Origin: a virus
Virus record (IMG/VR): IMGVR_UViG_3300032607_000303
Coordinates: 16,846-80,845 of that record
Strand: one strand, 5' to 3'
DNA length: 64,000 bases
Below are positions 32,224 through 39,867 of this stretch, piece by piece (position 1 is the first letter of the stretch; each line of letters opens with the position of its first letter). Both the position numbers and the translations under genes were made by a program. A model generated the notes under the pieces. The model was given only the letters and a program-made list of their open reading frames with translations, was not told the origin of the DNA and ran no database searches.

Positions 32224-32252
32224 AAAAGCCTCCTAGTGGGGCTTTTATTTTT
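32224..32252 (+). terminator. Terminator downstream of the Rha/KilAC gene
   Basis: AAGCCTC-ctagt-GGGGCTT followed by TTATTTTT. It matches the upstream terminator in stem, loop and tail apart from single-base changes. Confidence 0.75.
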
Positions 32253-32288
32253 AATGTAAATTTTATAATTGTATTTGTAATAAATTTT

Positions 32289-32462
32289 TTAGTATGTAAA
32301 ATTTTTATAATATACTTTTACTACCTTACAGTTTAAAATACGATTTACTCCTGAAAACCAACTTGTAAAACCGTGGAGCTGGCCCCGAAGAATTTTCAGT
32401 CTTCTTAGCGTTAATTTTACAATATCTCCCTCGCAAGTTTCAATCGTACACCCTTTCGCCAT
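32289..32462 (-). CDS. Doubtful small ORF on the opposite strand, 57 aa
   Basis: Begins MAKGCTIETCEGDIVKLTL with GAGG eight bases upstream. It is convergent with the Rha/KilAC gene, and no clear promoter is seen. A longer TTG-started version to 32543 lacks a ribosome site. Given the AT-rich noncoding surroundings this may be chance. Confidence 0.25.
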   Translation of the reverse strand: MAKGCTIETCEGDIVKLTLRRLKILRGQLHGFTSWFSGVNRILNCKVVKVYYKNFTY

Positions 32463-32543
32463 CTGACACACCTCAAAATTGTATTGAAATTTCCCTGAAT
32501 GCGAATAATTCCTATTTACAGCATATTGATAATGCGAAATCAA

Positions 32544-32861
32544 TAGGCGTAAGCTATACCTGCCAGAAAGCCCTACAATCGTTTTAAATTGGTTCCCCTT
32601 ATGTTTCTATAGGTGGATGGGTAAAATGCCATGGCGGGCCTGTATAGCGCCTTGCTAGTCATTTCATGCTGCATATTGCCTGGACATGCCGTGATAATTT
32701 GGCGCTCTTATATGGTGGCCGCGCCTGCTATATAGCTACATTACATACCTTGCAAGGCAATAGCAATAGCCAATCGTAAGTTATTTTTGCATAGTGTAAA
32801 ACTACTGTACTGGCGATGTAGGGATTATTTAAAATATTTGTACTATTTGTGTAGAAAATAG
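32544..32861 (+). other. Noncoding stretch at the left border of the accessory module
   Basis: No gene is seen. Its wording (CATGGCGGGCCTG, GGTGGCCGCGCCTGC, TGCTATATAGCTA, CCTTGCAAGGC) is richer in GC patches and short palindromes than neighbours and resembles the noncoding DNA at 36.2-36.9 kb. It may mark a module border. Confidence 0.45.
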
Positions 32862-32890
32862 TTGACTGTGGTTTTTAGGCACGCTATTAT
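32862..32890 (+). promoter_or_regulatory. Sigma-70-like promoter for the accessory module
   Basis: TTGACT (32862-32867), 17 bases, TATTAT (32885-32890). It would drive the run of unknown genes starting at 32939. Confidence 0.72.
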
Positions 32891-32938
32891 TCTGTATGCA
32901 CTGAAAAGCAAGTGCCAACTAACATATAGATAACAAGA

Positions 32939-33052
32939 ATGTACACTTCAAAAACTGGCAAGATATTCGAGGCGATTGTATTTATCGCAATGTTTGTTGC
33001 AATCTGTGGATTTTCTTTATACCATATTGCACGATTAATCGACGGCATGTAA
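32939..33052 (+). CDS. Single-span membrane microprotein, 37 aa
   Basis: Begins MYTSKTGKIFEAIVFIAMFV: one hydrophobic helix with a short tail. It is the first gene after the module promoter. The ribosome site is weak (AACAAGA). Confidence 0.45.
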   Translation: MYTSKTGKIFEAIVFIAMFVAICGFSLYHIARLIDGM

Positions 33053-33068
33053 TTTAAAGGAAATTAAA

Positions 33069-33467
33069 ATGGAAATCAATATCACGAAGTTTTACAATGT
33101 ATCTTACCCGAAAGACTATAGCTCGAGCGTTATGGAAATTGGAAATAACGCTGGCAAAGCAACATGGCAGGCGGCGAACGATGATAGTTATGAATATATG
33201 ATGTTAGACAATATTGATAAGCTTGATGCCATGCGTTATTATATCGAAGACTTAGGGGGTTGGCACCGTTCGGAAATTTCAGCTATGTCTGATATAGAAC
33301 TTAATTCATTTCTTATACAAATGATATCAGGTGATATCCGAGAATCCTGTTTAAATGAAGACAGAAATGACTGGCAGGGTTATCAGAAAGAGTCTGAGGC
33401 TGGGCAAATTTCCGGCAGAATTCTTGTCGGTGACTTGGGCGAAGTTTATTACTACATTGGCGATTAA
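33069..33467 (+). CDS. Hypothetical protein, 132 aa
   Basis: It is acidic, with YYIEDLGGWHRSEISAMSDI and IQMISGDIRESCLNED in the middle and a C-terminal beta part (GRILVGDLGEVYYYIGD). I have a sense of similar proteins in plasmid/phage accessory regions but no function. AAAGGAAATTAAA precedes the ATG. Confidence 0.68.
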   Translation: MEINITKFYNVSYPKDYSSSVMEIGNNAGKATWQAANDDSYEYMMLDNIDKLDAMRYYIEDLGGWHRSEISAMSDIELNSFLIQMISGDIRESCLNEDRNDWQGYQKESEAGQISGRILVGDLGEVYYYIGD

Positions 33468-33494
33468 TTTAAATAACTTTAAAGGAAATATAAA

Positions 33495-33788
33495 ATGAAT
33501 AACATTAAAAACACAAAAGAAATTTTTTTCGTCGAAGTTACGGATACATACGGCGGCGAAGCAAACTACAGCTGGGTTCATAAATATCTGGTAAAAGCTA
33601 CTACAATGCGCGGTGCTATAAGCGTAGTTTCAAAGTATGAAGGATTCGCAGGACGTTTAAAGGTTGATGGAAATTATGGCGATATGACACGCCATAACGT
33701 ATCAGGCGCAGCTATTTGCATTTTTACACAATATGCCGATGAGTATAATTCCGGAGGCGTTAGAGCGCTTAATTTTGAGCCTAATTAA
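33495..33788 (+). CDS. Hypothetical protein, 97 aa
   Basis: FVEVTDTYGGEANYSWVHKY followed by a helix (MRGAISVVSKYEG) and a histidine-containing strand. The DTYGGEANY(S)W motif is recurrent in phage and plasmid accessory proteins of unknown role. Confidence 0.7.
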   Translation: MNNIKNTKEIFFVEVTDTYGGEANYSWVHKYLVKATTMRGAISVVSKYEGFAGRLKVDGNYGDMTRHNVSGAAICIFTQYADEYNSGGVRALNFEPN

Positions 33789-33845
33789 AACAATAAACAA
33801 TAGGCTTTAAAGAACAATATTAGAGCCTATTAATTTATTGTTTTA
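33787..33845 (+). terminator. Long imperfect inverted repeat, possible two-way terminator
   Basis: AAAACAATAAA and AATAGGCT on the left pair with AGCCTATT and TTTATTGTTTT on the right around a 17-base loop, with small internal mismatches. It ends in TTTT. It sits between two genes of the same module. Confidence 0.6.
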
Positions 33846-33871
33846 ATGTAGTTCTAACCAGAAAGAAAATC

Positions 33872-34465
33872 ATGCGTACAATAGAAACTAATATTTATAA
33901 ATACAATCAACTTTCAAACAAGGCTAAACAAAAAGCACGCGATTGGTATTTGTCCGGCGACCGTGATAACGGTTCAGAATTCGTTATTGATGATGCAAAA
34001 GAGATTGCCAGCATTATAGGTATAGAAATTGATAATATTTACTATACAGGGTTTTCTAATCAAGGCGATGGCGCTAGTTTTACAGGTTATTATAAGTATG
34101 TAAAAGGTGGATTGAAAGCACTGAAAAAACATGCCGCAATTGATAAAGAACTGCACAGAATTGGACAGGAATTGCAAGATATTCAAAAGAGTAATTTTTA
34201 TGGCCTGTCATGTAAAATTGAGCACCGAGGAAATTACTACCACGAAAACACAATGCGTATTGATAGTATTGATAGTAATATTCCATTATCTGACGAAGCA
34301 TACAATGAAGCAGAAAATAATATTTCCAAAGCTTTAAAAGATTTTGCACGGTGGATATATAGTAATTTGGAAAAGGAAAACGATTATAATAATCTTGAAA
34401 GCACAATAGAAGAAAACATTATTTATAACGATTATGAATTCACACCAGAAGGAAAAATTGTATAA
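33872..34465 (+). CDS. Hypothetical protein, 197 aa
   Basis: The N-terminal part reads YNQLSNKAKQKARDWYLSGD, then IDDAKEIASIIGIEI and GFSNQGDGASFTGYY. The KAKxKARxWY and SQGDGASF blocks recur in phage proteins of unknown role. The C-terminal half is helical and acidic. Its stop overlaps the next ATG. Confidence 0.7.
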   Translation: MRTIETNIYKYNQLSNKAKQKARDWYLSGDRDNGSEFVIDDAKEIASIIGIEIDNIYYTGFSNQGDGASFTGYYKYVKGGLKALKKHAAIDKELHRIGQELQDIQKSNFYGLSCKIEHRGNYYHENTMRIDSIDSNIPLSDEAYNEAENNISKALKDFARWIYSNLEKENDYNNLESTIEENIIYNDYEFTPEGKIV

Positions 34466-34740
34466 TGCCAACCATCGGAAATTATCGCGTTAGCTCTAAT
34501 AACCCCCGCGTAGAATCTGGACATCATAAGGAATGCATGGGAACATGCCGGGTAAAATTACATGGCGTCATTCTTGCTAGCGTAGAACTGCCGCATAGTG
34601 ATCCGCTTACATGGATGCGCAGACGCCCGCAGGATGAAAGCAGAAAAGAGTTAGAGAGACAATTGATTGAGAATAATGTAAGTGTTGCAGATGTTACAAT
34701 GATAATGACGTTGCCGGACAGTAAAAAGAATTTTAAATAG
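34465..34740 (+). CDS. Hypothetical protein, 91 aa
   Basis: GHHKECMGTCRVKLHGV near residue 20 could bind a metal through two histidines and two cysteines. The second half is charged and helical. TAATG overlap with the previous gene. Confidence 0.62.
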   Translation: MPTIGNYRVSSNNPRVESGHHKECMGTCRVKLHGVILASVELPHSDPLTWMRRRPQDESRKELERQLIENNVSVADVTMIMTLPDSKKNFK

Positions 34741-34743
34741 TGC

Positions 34744-34771
34744 TTGCAAGGCTGTAGAAATAGTGTAGAAT
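34744..34771 (+). promoter_or_regulatory. Candidate promoter
   Basis: TTGCAA (34744-34749), 16 bases, TAGAAT (34766-34771), 41 bases before the 34812 gene. Confidence 0.5.
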
Positions 34772-34811
34772 AGCTGTATTGGAAGTCAATTGTAACGCAC
34801 AGGAGAATAAA

Positions 34812-35288
34812 ATGAATACAATTCAAACAATCAAGACAATCGTATTAGCTTACAACAATCAATTCAATGCTGAAGAATTGCCTGTAAATCGCCTTGTTGT
34901 GTCTGACGACGTTGTATCAATCATGGCAACAATCATTGACAGCCAATCGCATACCTGTGACATTGACAATCTTGACGACATAATCGAAGCTTTAGAAAGC
35001 TTGCGCGACTGTTACGGAGAAAGCGAATTTACGTTAGACTTTGACGGAAATGAATACAGGTTGATTGGCGAAGATGCAATATGGGATATCTATGTGGACT
35101 CTATTAAGGAAATTGTTGAAGACTGTTATGATTTAAAACTCAATGATATGCCAGACTTTGTTGCATTATCAATTGATTGGGAACAAACAGCTAAGAACGC
35201 ATATGTTGATGGATATGGTCACACGTTCAGCGGCTACGATGGCAGCGAGGAAGAAGCAGGAAAATACTATATCTTTCGTACTAATTAA
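34812..35288 (+). CDS. Hypothetical acidic protein, 158 aa
   Basis: ATG at 34812 follows AGGAGAAT. The protein is acidic throughout and ends DWEQTAKNAYVDGYGHTFSG followed by YDGSEEE and FRTN. The DGYGHxF and YDGSE pattern recurs in phages without known function. Strong acidity would suit an inhibitor of a DNA-binding host protein, but that is a guess. Confidence 0.7.
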   Translation: MNTIQTIKTIVLAYNNQFNAEELPVNRLVVSDDVVSIMATIIDSQSHTCDIDNLDDIIEALESLRDCYGESEFTLDFDGNEYRLIGEDAIWDIYVDSIKEIVEDCYDLKLNDMPDFVALSIDWEQTAKNAYVDGYGHTFSGYDGSEEEAGKYYIFRTN

Positions 35289-35300
35289 ATAGCATCAATT

Positions 35301-35340
35301 AATAAAGCATGTTAGAATATGTCAATACATGCTTTATTTG
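35301..35340 (+). terminator. Strong terminator
   Basis: AATAAAGCATGT pairs perfectly with ACATGCTTTATT (12 pairs) around a 14-base loop. It follows the 34812 gene. Confidence 0.7.
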
Positions 35341-35386
35341 TGGAAATTATTAATTGTTTATAACGTAACATTTTGGAGAATATAAT

Positions 35387-35794
35387 ATGCTTTCATTACA
35401 GCAAATTGAAACACGTATTAACGAAGTTTTCACAATGGCGAAATTATGCAAGCATACAACTGTGCAGCTTAATGATAGTATTGCCAAGTCAATGGAAGTT
35501 ATATACAGCCGTACGCCATCAGGACGCTTGCGTTATTCTATATGGGAACAAGGCTATTCTCGTGGATTGATAGCGGCTAACAATTCTGCAATATGGCAAG
35601 ATGTAGAATTCTGCTACCGTGATAAGGATGGAATAATATACAGCACGGCAAGAAACAGTATGCATCGCAGTATTGATATCCTATACGGTAACGGGAAATC
35701 GAGTCTTATCAACAATATGGAATGCGCGCATTTGTGGATAGGATCGTATAAAGAGTATACGCCATGGAAATGTTCGGCTGGCGTTACACAATAA
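35387..35794 (+). CDS. Hypothetical protein, 135 aa
   Basis: Begins MLSLQQIETRINEVFTMAKL; alpha/beta with aromatic residues (IWEQGYSRGLIAANNSAIWQ). TTGGAG precedes the ATG at a distance. Not recognised. Confidence 0.62.
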   Translation: MLSLQQIETRINEVFTMAKLCKHTTVQLNDSIAKSMEVIYSRTPSGRLRYSIWEQGYSRGLIAANNSAIWQDVEFCYRDKDGIIYSTARNSMHRSIDILYGNGKSSLINNMECAHLWIGSYKEYTPWKCSAGVTQ

Positions 35795-35806
35795 AGGAAT
35801 AACATA

Positions 35807-35881
35807 ATGTACATTGAGAATATTATTTATTGGATTATGCTGGCAACAATTGTAATTAATTCTAATCGTATTGTTTTTTAA
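35807..35881 (+). CDS. Membrane microprotein, 24 aa
   Basis: Begins MYIENIIYWIMLATIVINSN; a single hydrophobic helix. AAAGGAATAAC precedes it. Too short to be sure. Confidence 0.35.
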   Translation: MYIENIIYWIMLATIVINSNRIVF

Positions 35882-35893
35882 TTGGATGTTATT

Positions 35894-36034
35894 ATGATCT
35901 TTACAATAATGGGTTATAAAGTAGAAAATGTAGAGCAAGCTAGATCGATTCTATTTGTAGCAGTATTAAAAGGTGATAAGACTATTTCAGAACAGTGTAG
36001 GTCAGTTATTACTCAATATGAAAAATCTTATTAA
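35894..36034 (+). CDS. Hypothetical protein, 46 aa
   Basis: Begins MIFTIMGYKVENVEQARSIL; helical. It overlaps the next microprotein. There is no strong ribosome site, so it is tentative. Confidence 0.4.
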   Translation: MIFTIMGYKVENVEQARSILFVAVLKGDKTISEQCRSVITQYEKSY

Positions 36035-36119
36035 TCACACAATTAAATTAGTAATAGTTGCCATATGGCCCTATATATTATTTATCATAGTGTATTACTT
36101 AAATAAATGGTTAGGTTGA
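36018..36119 (+). CDS. Membrane microprotein, 33 aa
   Basis: Begins MKNLINHTIKLVIVAIWPYI; one long hydrophobic helix. Last gene of the accessory run, before a terminator. Confidence 0.4.
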   Translation: MKNLINHTIKLVIVAIWPYILFIIVYYLNKWLG

Positions 36120-36189
36120 TAATCGTAATGCAGTAGATAAGTATTAGTAAGTGGTATTGAATAATATAATTAGAGAATAGTAAGCATAT

Positions 36190-36213
36190 AAGCCCCTATA
36201 CGGGGCTTTTCCT
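36190..36213 (+). terminator. Terminator ending the accessory module
   Basis: AGCCCC-tatac-GGGGCT followed by TTTCC; a six-pair GC stem. Confidence 0.7.
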
Positions 36214-36244
36214 ATTGGCAAGCGCATTGTATAAGGTTGGCGTA

Positions 36245-36304
36245 TAGGACGCTGGCATGACGCTATACAGGACGCTATGCAAGCGCTATGCAGGAGCCTA
36301 TGAG
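36245..36304 (+). repeat. Five degenerate iteron-like repeats
   Basis: Units related to GGACGCTATGCA follow each other: TAGGACGCTGGCA, TGACGCTATACA, GGACGCTATGCA, AGCGCTATGCA, GGAGCCTATGAG. Spacing of 11-13 bases is close to one helical turn, as in iteron origins or operator arrays. Confidence 0.5.
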
Positions 36305-36316
36305 TGTAGCTGGCAA

Positions 36317-36398
36317 GTGGGAAATAGGGCGCGTATTAGTTGCTTATAGTATAGCTAAGTGGGAAATTAATAGCGTTATTGATAGCATGGTGGGAAAT
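36317..36398 (+). repeat. Three TGGGAAAT direct repeats
   Basis: GTGGGAAAT occurs three times within about 80 bases, each followed by different AT-rich sequence. They lie next to the iteron-like run. Confidence 0.5.
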
Positions 36399-37129
36399 TG
36401 TATAGTGTAGGGTAGGATATGGCAGAGTATATATATAAGTTATATAGGAGTTTAACGGGATATCGCACCGAATACAGTAGCCCCTTCTTTCCCTTCTCTT
36501 CATAAGATTATTATCGCGCATATTAATCGTACAATACTTATCACAATAGCAACATAATATAACGTCATTTAAGCTCATTGAGCGCCCTAATAGTTGCTCA
36601 GCAGTAACATTATTAATATACTAATGATGCGCGAATAGGCTATTGATAGCAGCACGGTATGATGTGCGCGGTACCCTTGCAAGGGTATGGTATAGGCTGT
36701 AGTTATTAAGAGCCTTAATAGGCTCCTATTCCGATACCATAGGGCACTTGCGGGGCGTAGTAGGTTATCCAAGTAGGATTATGGCAGGCTCAATCATGCA
36801 CTGGCAGGTGGCATGATAGTGCGATGCTATCGGCTAGGGACGTATCAGGATCGAACGTCTGTGATATTTTAGAGGATCAAATTCTAATCGGAGCCATGGG
36901 TTATCCCTTGTTAAATCACCAATATGCCTCTGTCCATTTTTGAGAATTTCCCAGCCTCCTGACAAGCTTTAAAAAATTCTAATAAGCGCTCCAAAATGTG
37001 AAATAATTAGAATATTTCTTGACATTTAACCTAATATATGCCTGATATTTATGCTATAAGATGTGCCTTTACCTATCGTTTAAGCCTGTATTCTGAAAAA
37101 ATTTTATAAAAATTTCATAGAAATGTTGC

Positions 37130-37158
37130 TTGACGTATGTGATATTTAGCCTCATAAT
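37130..37158 (+). promoter_or_regulatory. Sigma-70-like promoter for the serine recombinase
   Basis: TTGACG (37130-37135), 17 bases, CATAAT (37153-37158). The gene starts 35 bases on, behind TAGGAGAAATAAT. Confidence 0.72.
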
Positions 37159-37193
37159 ATCCCTACTTTACAGAGCTTCTAGGAGAAATAATA

Positions 37194-37841
37194 ATGGCAA
37201 CAATATTTGGGTATGGTCGAGTGAGCCGCACAGGTCAATCTTCAGAGAATCAGCGTCAAGCTATTGAGAAACACCTCGGTAAACCTGTCGATGTCTGGTA
37301 TGAAGACCATGCTGTAAGCGGCACTGTAAAGACCAGTGTGAGGCCATTATTCTCTAGGATGGTGAAAGAGGCTGTAGCTGGTGATACGCTTGTCTTCAAT
37401 CGTGTTGATCGTATATCACGTAGAGCGTCAGATACATTGACAACTGTAGAGGGACTGTTGGAGAGAGGCGTAGAAGTTTATATAATACAGATTGGCAAAG
37501 ACCCTCTTAGTTCTGCTAAGGGTAAGATGATGTTAGGAATATTTGCCATCTTTGCTGAGGACGAGAGAATGGCATTGGTGGAGCGTACAAAGGATGGGCT
37601 TGCCAGAGTTAAAAAGAATGGCGCAATACTTGGCCCTAAGCTGTCTATCAATCCTGAGACATTAAGAGCTTTGTGTATTGGCAGAGCAGATAAGATTACA
37701 TTAGATGTTCTTAGTAACATGTATGGCATAGACAGAAATACAATACTAAGGAATGTAAAGAAGTGGGGAGGTAGCTTAGAAGAATACGAAGCAGAATGGA
37801 ATAAGCGGGATAAGCAATACAAGGCTAAGGAACAAGCGTAA
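37194..37841 (+). CDS. Serine recombinase (resolvase/invertase family)
   Basis: It would cut and rejoin DNA at short specific sites, to resolve dimers or invert segments. The catalytic domain begins IFGYGRVSRTGQSSENQ, with the nucleophile serine in RVS, and continues LVFNRVDRISRRASD, KGKMMLGIFAIFAEDER and ERTKDGLARVKKNG. The C-terminal 50 residues form a helix-turn-helix (TLDVLSNMYGIDRNTILRNV). At 215 residues it is of the small resolvase/invertase size, not a large integrase. No matching inverted sites were found by eye; the upstream noncoding region is the likely place. Confidence 0.87.
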   Translation: MATIFGYGRVSRTGQSSENQRQAIEKHLGKPVDVWYEDHAVSGTVKTSVRPLFSRMVKEAVAGDTLVFNRVDRISRRASDTLTTVEGLLERGVEVYIIQIGKDPLSSAKGKMMLGIFAIFAEDERMALVERTKDGLARVKKNGAILGPKLSINPETLRALCIGRADKITLDVLSNMYGIDRNTILRNVKKWGGSLEEYEAEWNKRDKQYKAKEQA

Positions 37842-37847
37842 TAAAAT

Positions 37848-37876
37848 AGGCCACTAAGAAGTTATCCTAGTGGCCT
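37848..37876. terminator. Bidirectional terminator between convergent genes
   Basis: AGGCCACTA pairs perfectly with TAGTGGCCT around an 11-base loop. It lies between the rightward recombinase and the leftward methyltransferase. Confidence 0.75.
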
Positions 37877-37881
37877 TCATA

Positions 37882-38553
37882 CTACTTAGTATTGTTAATA
37901 CGATCAGAGGCTATATCAAAATACTTCTGATCCACTTCAATTCCTATAAAGTTTCTATTTGTATTAACACAAGCTACACCTGTTGTTCCGCTGCCCATGA
38001 ATATGTCTAGTACAGTTTCATTTACTTTGGAGGAATTTGTTATTAGTTTCTCAATTACATCTAAAGGCTTTTGCGTAATATGCACCTTACCGTTTGAAAG
38101 TTTAGGCATGACAGCTTTGAAGTTATCTCTGCTGGTATAATCATTAATAGGTTTTGCAGCGCCCTTACGAAAGAACAATACAAGCTCAGTCTGCTTGTAG
38201 TACCAACGATTAGGCATACCAGTATCTTTAATCATAGATAGTATATTGTGTAGTTTGAAGCCTACTTTAGTGGCTGCATTCAAATACTCTTGCAAAGAAA
38301 CAGTATTGGTGAAAACGTAAAAGTGTGTCCGTTCCTTCAGTTTATCGAAGCACAAAGTCATCCACTCTTCAGTGTTTGGGATATCTCCCTCAAATACATT
38401 GTTACCCATACTGTTTGGCATCCAGTTAGGGCGACAAGACTTTCCACGCTTAGTCATACGGTAAGGCGGGTCAATTAGAATCAAGTCCACACTTCCACTA
38501 TCTACCTCCTTCATCCGTTCCAAACAATCCCCAAGCATCAACAAACTAGACAT
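37882..38553 (-). CDS. DNA methyltransferase, beta-class N6-adenine (or N4-cytosine) type
   Basis: The catalytic motif IDPPY lies at residues 28-31 and the AdoMet-binding DIFMGSGTTG near residue 188, in the order IV...I of beta-class enzymes. HITQKPLDVIEKLI precedes motif I, as usual. DPPY favours adenine-N6. It would modify phage DNA to escape restriction or mark its own genome; the target sequence is unknown and no partner endonuclease is nearby. Confidence 0.88.
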   Translation of the reverse strand: MSSLLMLGDCLERMKEVDSGSVDLILIDPPYRMTKRGKSCRPNWMPNSMGNNVFEGDIPNTEEWMTLCFDKLKERTHFYVFTNTVSLQEYLNAATKVGFKLHNILSMIKDTGMPNRWYYKQTELVLFFRKGAAKPINDYTSRDNFKAVMPKLSNGKVHITQKPLDVIEKLITNSSKVNETVLDIFMGSGTTGVACVNTNRNFIGIEVDQKYFDIASDRINNTK

Positions 38554-38675
38554 ACTCTCTCCTAATCAGGCTCTACCTATTGCAAGTAGAGCCTACAATC
38601 AATTTAAAATGAATGGCTGGCACATTCATATTGCTATATGGTGTAAGCAGCTAAACAGCCCCTAAAGCTAATAGA

Positions 38676-38978
38676 TTAGCTGTTCCATTCCTCAAGAACA
38701 AATGTCAGCGTAACAAACGTAACAACTCCATCCTCACGCCATACACGGTAGTTAAAGCCTCCACTACCTAGTTGATAATCATTAGCACCATAGCTCCCCT
38801 GAATAGCTCTACGTAGTCCCTTTCGGGCATCCTCACGTAACGTACTCTCAACAGGTATTCCACCTTCATCTTTACAATTAGCCCAAGACCACTCTAGCAC
38901 TTGCATAACCTTAGCTACCTTGCTGAATGAAAACCAATCCATAATCTCGTCAATTAGTTTTTGTTCGTTTTGTGTCAT
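38676..38978 (-). CDS. Conserved-type phage protein, 100 aa
   Basis: KVAKVMQVLEWSWANCKDEG then LREDARKGLRRAI, with a beta-rich end. This layout (helix with EWxW, then LRxxAxxL) is common in small phage proteins of unknown role. Confidence 0.7.
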   Translation of the reverse strand: MTQNEQKLIDEIMDWFSFSKVAKVMQVLEWSWANCKDEGGIPVESTLREDARKGLRRAIQGSYGANDYQLGSGGFNYRVWREDGVVTFVTLTFVLEEWNS

Positions 38979-39111
38979 TGTATGCTCCTATTAGTAGTTT
39001 CATAATATTCTGTACATCCTTTAATGTTAGGTGCTTAGGCATCTTAGCACTAGAGCCTATTAAATGTCTCACCTCCCTGTACAATATCTCTGTCTCTGTT
39101 AGTATTGGCAT
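38950..39111 (-). CDS. Hypothetical protein, 53 aa
   Basis: Begins MPILTETEILYREVRHLIGS; helical. It overlaps the start of the next gene by 29 bases. A weak AAGG lies upstream. Tentative. Confidence 0.48.
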   Translation of the reverse strand: MPILTETEILYREVRHLIGSSAKMPKHLTLKDVQNIMKLLIGAYNDTKRTKTN

Positions 39112-39128
39112 AAGACCTTAAAAGTATA

Positions 39129-39164
39129 AAGCCTTGCAAGCCTATTATCAGCTATGCAAGGCTT
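39129..39164 (-). terminator. Terminator after the ClpP-like gene
   Basis: AAGCCTTGCA pairs perfectly with TGCAAGGCTT (10 pairs) around a 16-base loop; on the minus strand it is followed by TATACTTTT. Confidence 0.7.
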
Positions 39165-39170
39165 ATTAGT

Positions 39171-39860
39171 TTATTGGCGTGTAGGAGCTAGATTCAGTGG
39201 CTTACGTACACGTTTAGGTTTTTCCTCAGCAATATCTTTAAGAGCCTCTTGCTCAGCTTCCCATTCTGCTTTCTGACATTCCATACGATGAATGGCACGC
39301 TCACACCACATTTCAGCATCAAGCCAAATATCCCGACCAAGAAGCATTTGTGTAATCTCTTCTTCACTCAAGAAATACTTGTATGTCTCACGAAACTTCT
39401 TGTTACGGAATTGTAGGTCGAATGCACTCTTAGCATTATACTCCGCTACCGTACCCCCTGATCCATCATAGCCTGCATGAATGAGCGAGTTGAATCCATC
39501 AGACAATTCAAACGAGTCGCATTCGAGGAGAATTTGAGAGGCCATACTATGCGCCCCACCTCCAGCTTTGATGTGAATTGGTGCCTCACATTTACGCATG
39601 CTATGAATGAAGCAATCTCCAGCATCGACTGAACCTCCTGGGCAACAAGACAAGTGTATTTCAATCTCATCATCTTCATGGGCATTATCCAACACTTGAA
39701 TAGCTGTACAGAACTGCGAGACAGACTCAATAGCAGAGTCAATTGTAATCACATACTTACCACGTTTATTAGGGAAATATGAAACATTATACTCCATAGA
39801 GTCGTTATAGTTGTGTGAGGAACGGGCATTGATTGTTTGTTTCATTACTTTGTTTTGCAT
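39171..39860 (-). CDS. ClpP-like serine protease, 229 aa
   Basis: It matches the ClpP/S14 fold: HLSCCPGGSVDAGDCF (oxyanion PGG), GGGAHSMASQILLECD with the nucleophile serine in HSM, and FNSLIHAGYDG with the catalytic histidine. The acidic third residue is not certain. ATG at 39860 follows AAGGAACAT; the ORF could extend 14 residues further. It is separate from the S49-type prohead protease at 50095, so it may process host or phage regulatory proteins. It is translated after PhoH. Confidence 0.82.
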   Translation of the reverse strand: MQNKVMKQTINARSSHNYNDSMEYNVSYFPNKRGKYVITIDSAIESVSQFCTAIQVLDNAHEDDEIEIHLSCCPGGSVDAGDCFIHSMRKCEAPIHIKAGGGAHSMASQILLECDSFELSDGFNSLIHAGYDGSGGTVAEYNAKSAFDLQFRNKKFRETYKYFLSEEEITQMLLGRDIWLDAEMWCERAIHRMECQKAEWEAEQEALKDIAEEKPKRVRKPLNLAPTRQ

Positions 39861-39867
39861 ATGTTCC

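Larger units (their letters stand above)
36120..37193 (+). other. About 1.07 kb noncoding, repeat-bearing region
   Basis: No convincing gene on either strand. It holds a terminator (36190-36213), a run of degenerate 11-13 base repeats (36245-36304), three TGGGAAAT words (36317-36398), purine/pyrimidine tracts, CCCTTGCAAGGG (36675-36686), a tRNA-like but non-folding stretch near 36840-36900, then AT-rich DNA up to the recombinase promoter. Candidate roles are a replication origin or a recombinase site. Confidence 0.55.

Noticed and set aside
36336-36772. Two minus-strand ORFs of 80 and 61 codons in the noncoding region
   Set aside because: Their residue content is atypical, they have no ribosome sites, and they lie opposite the repeat region. 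They look like chance open frames.
36835-36905. tRNA-like stretch on the minus strand (GACGTTCGATCC, CTCTAAA loop)
   Set aside because: The T-stem and acceptor do not pair (several mismatches), and no CCA-compatible acceptor was found. It may be a decayed tRNA, but a chance resemblance is as likely.
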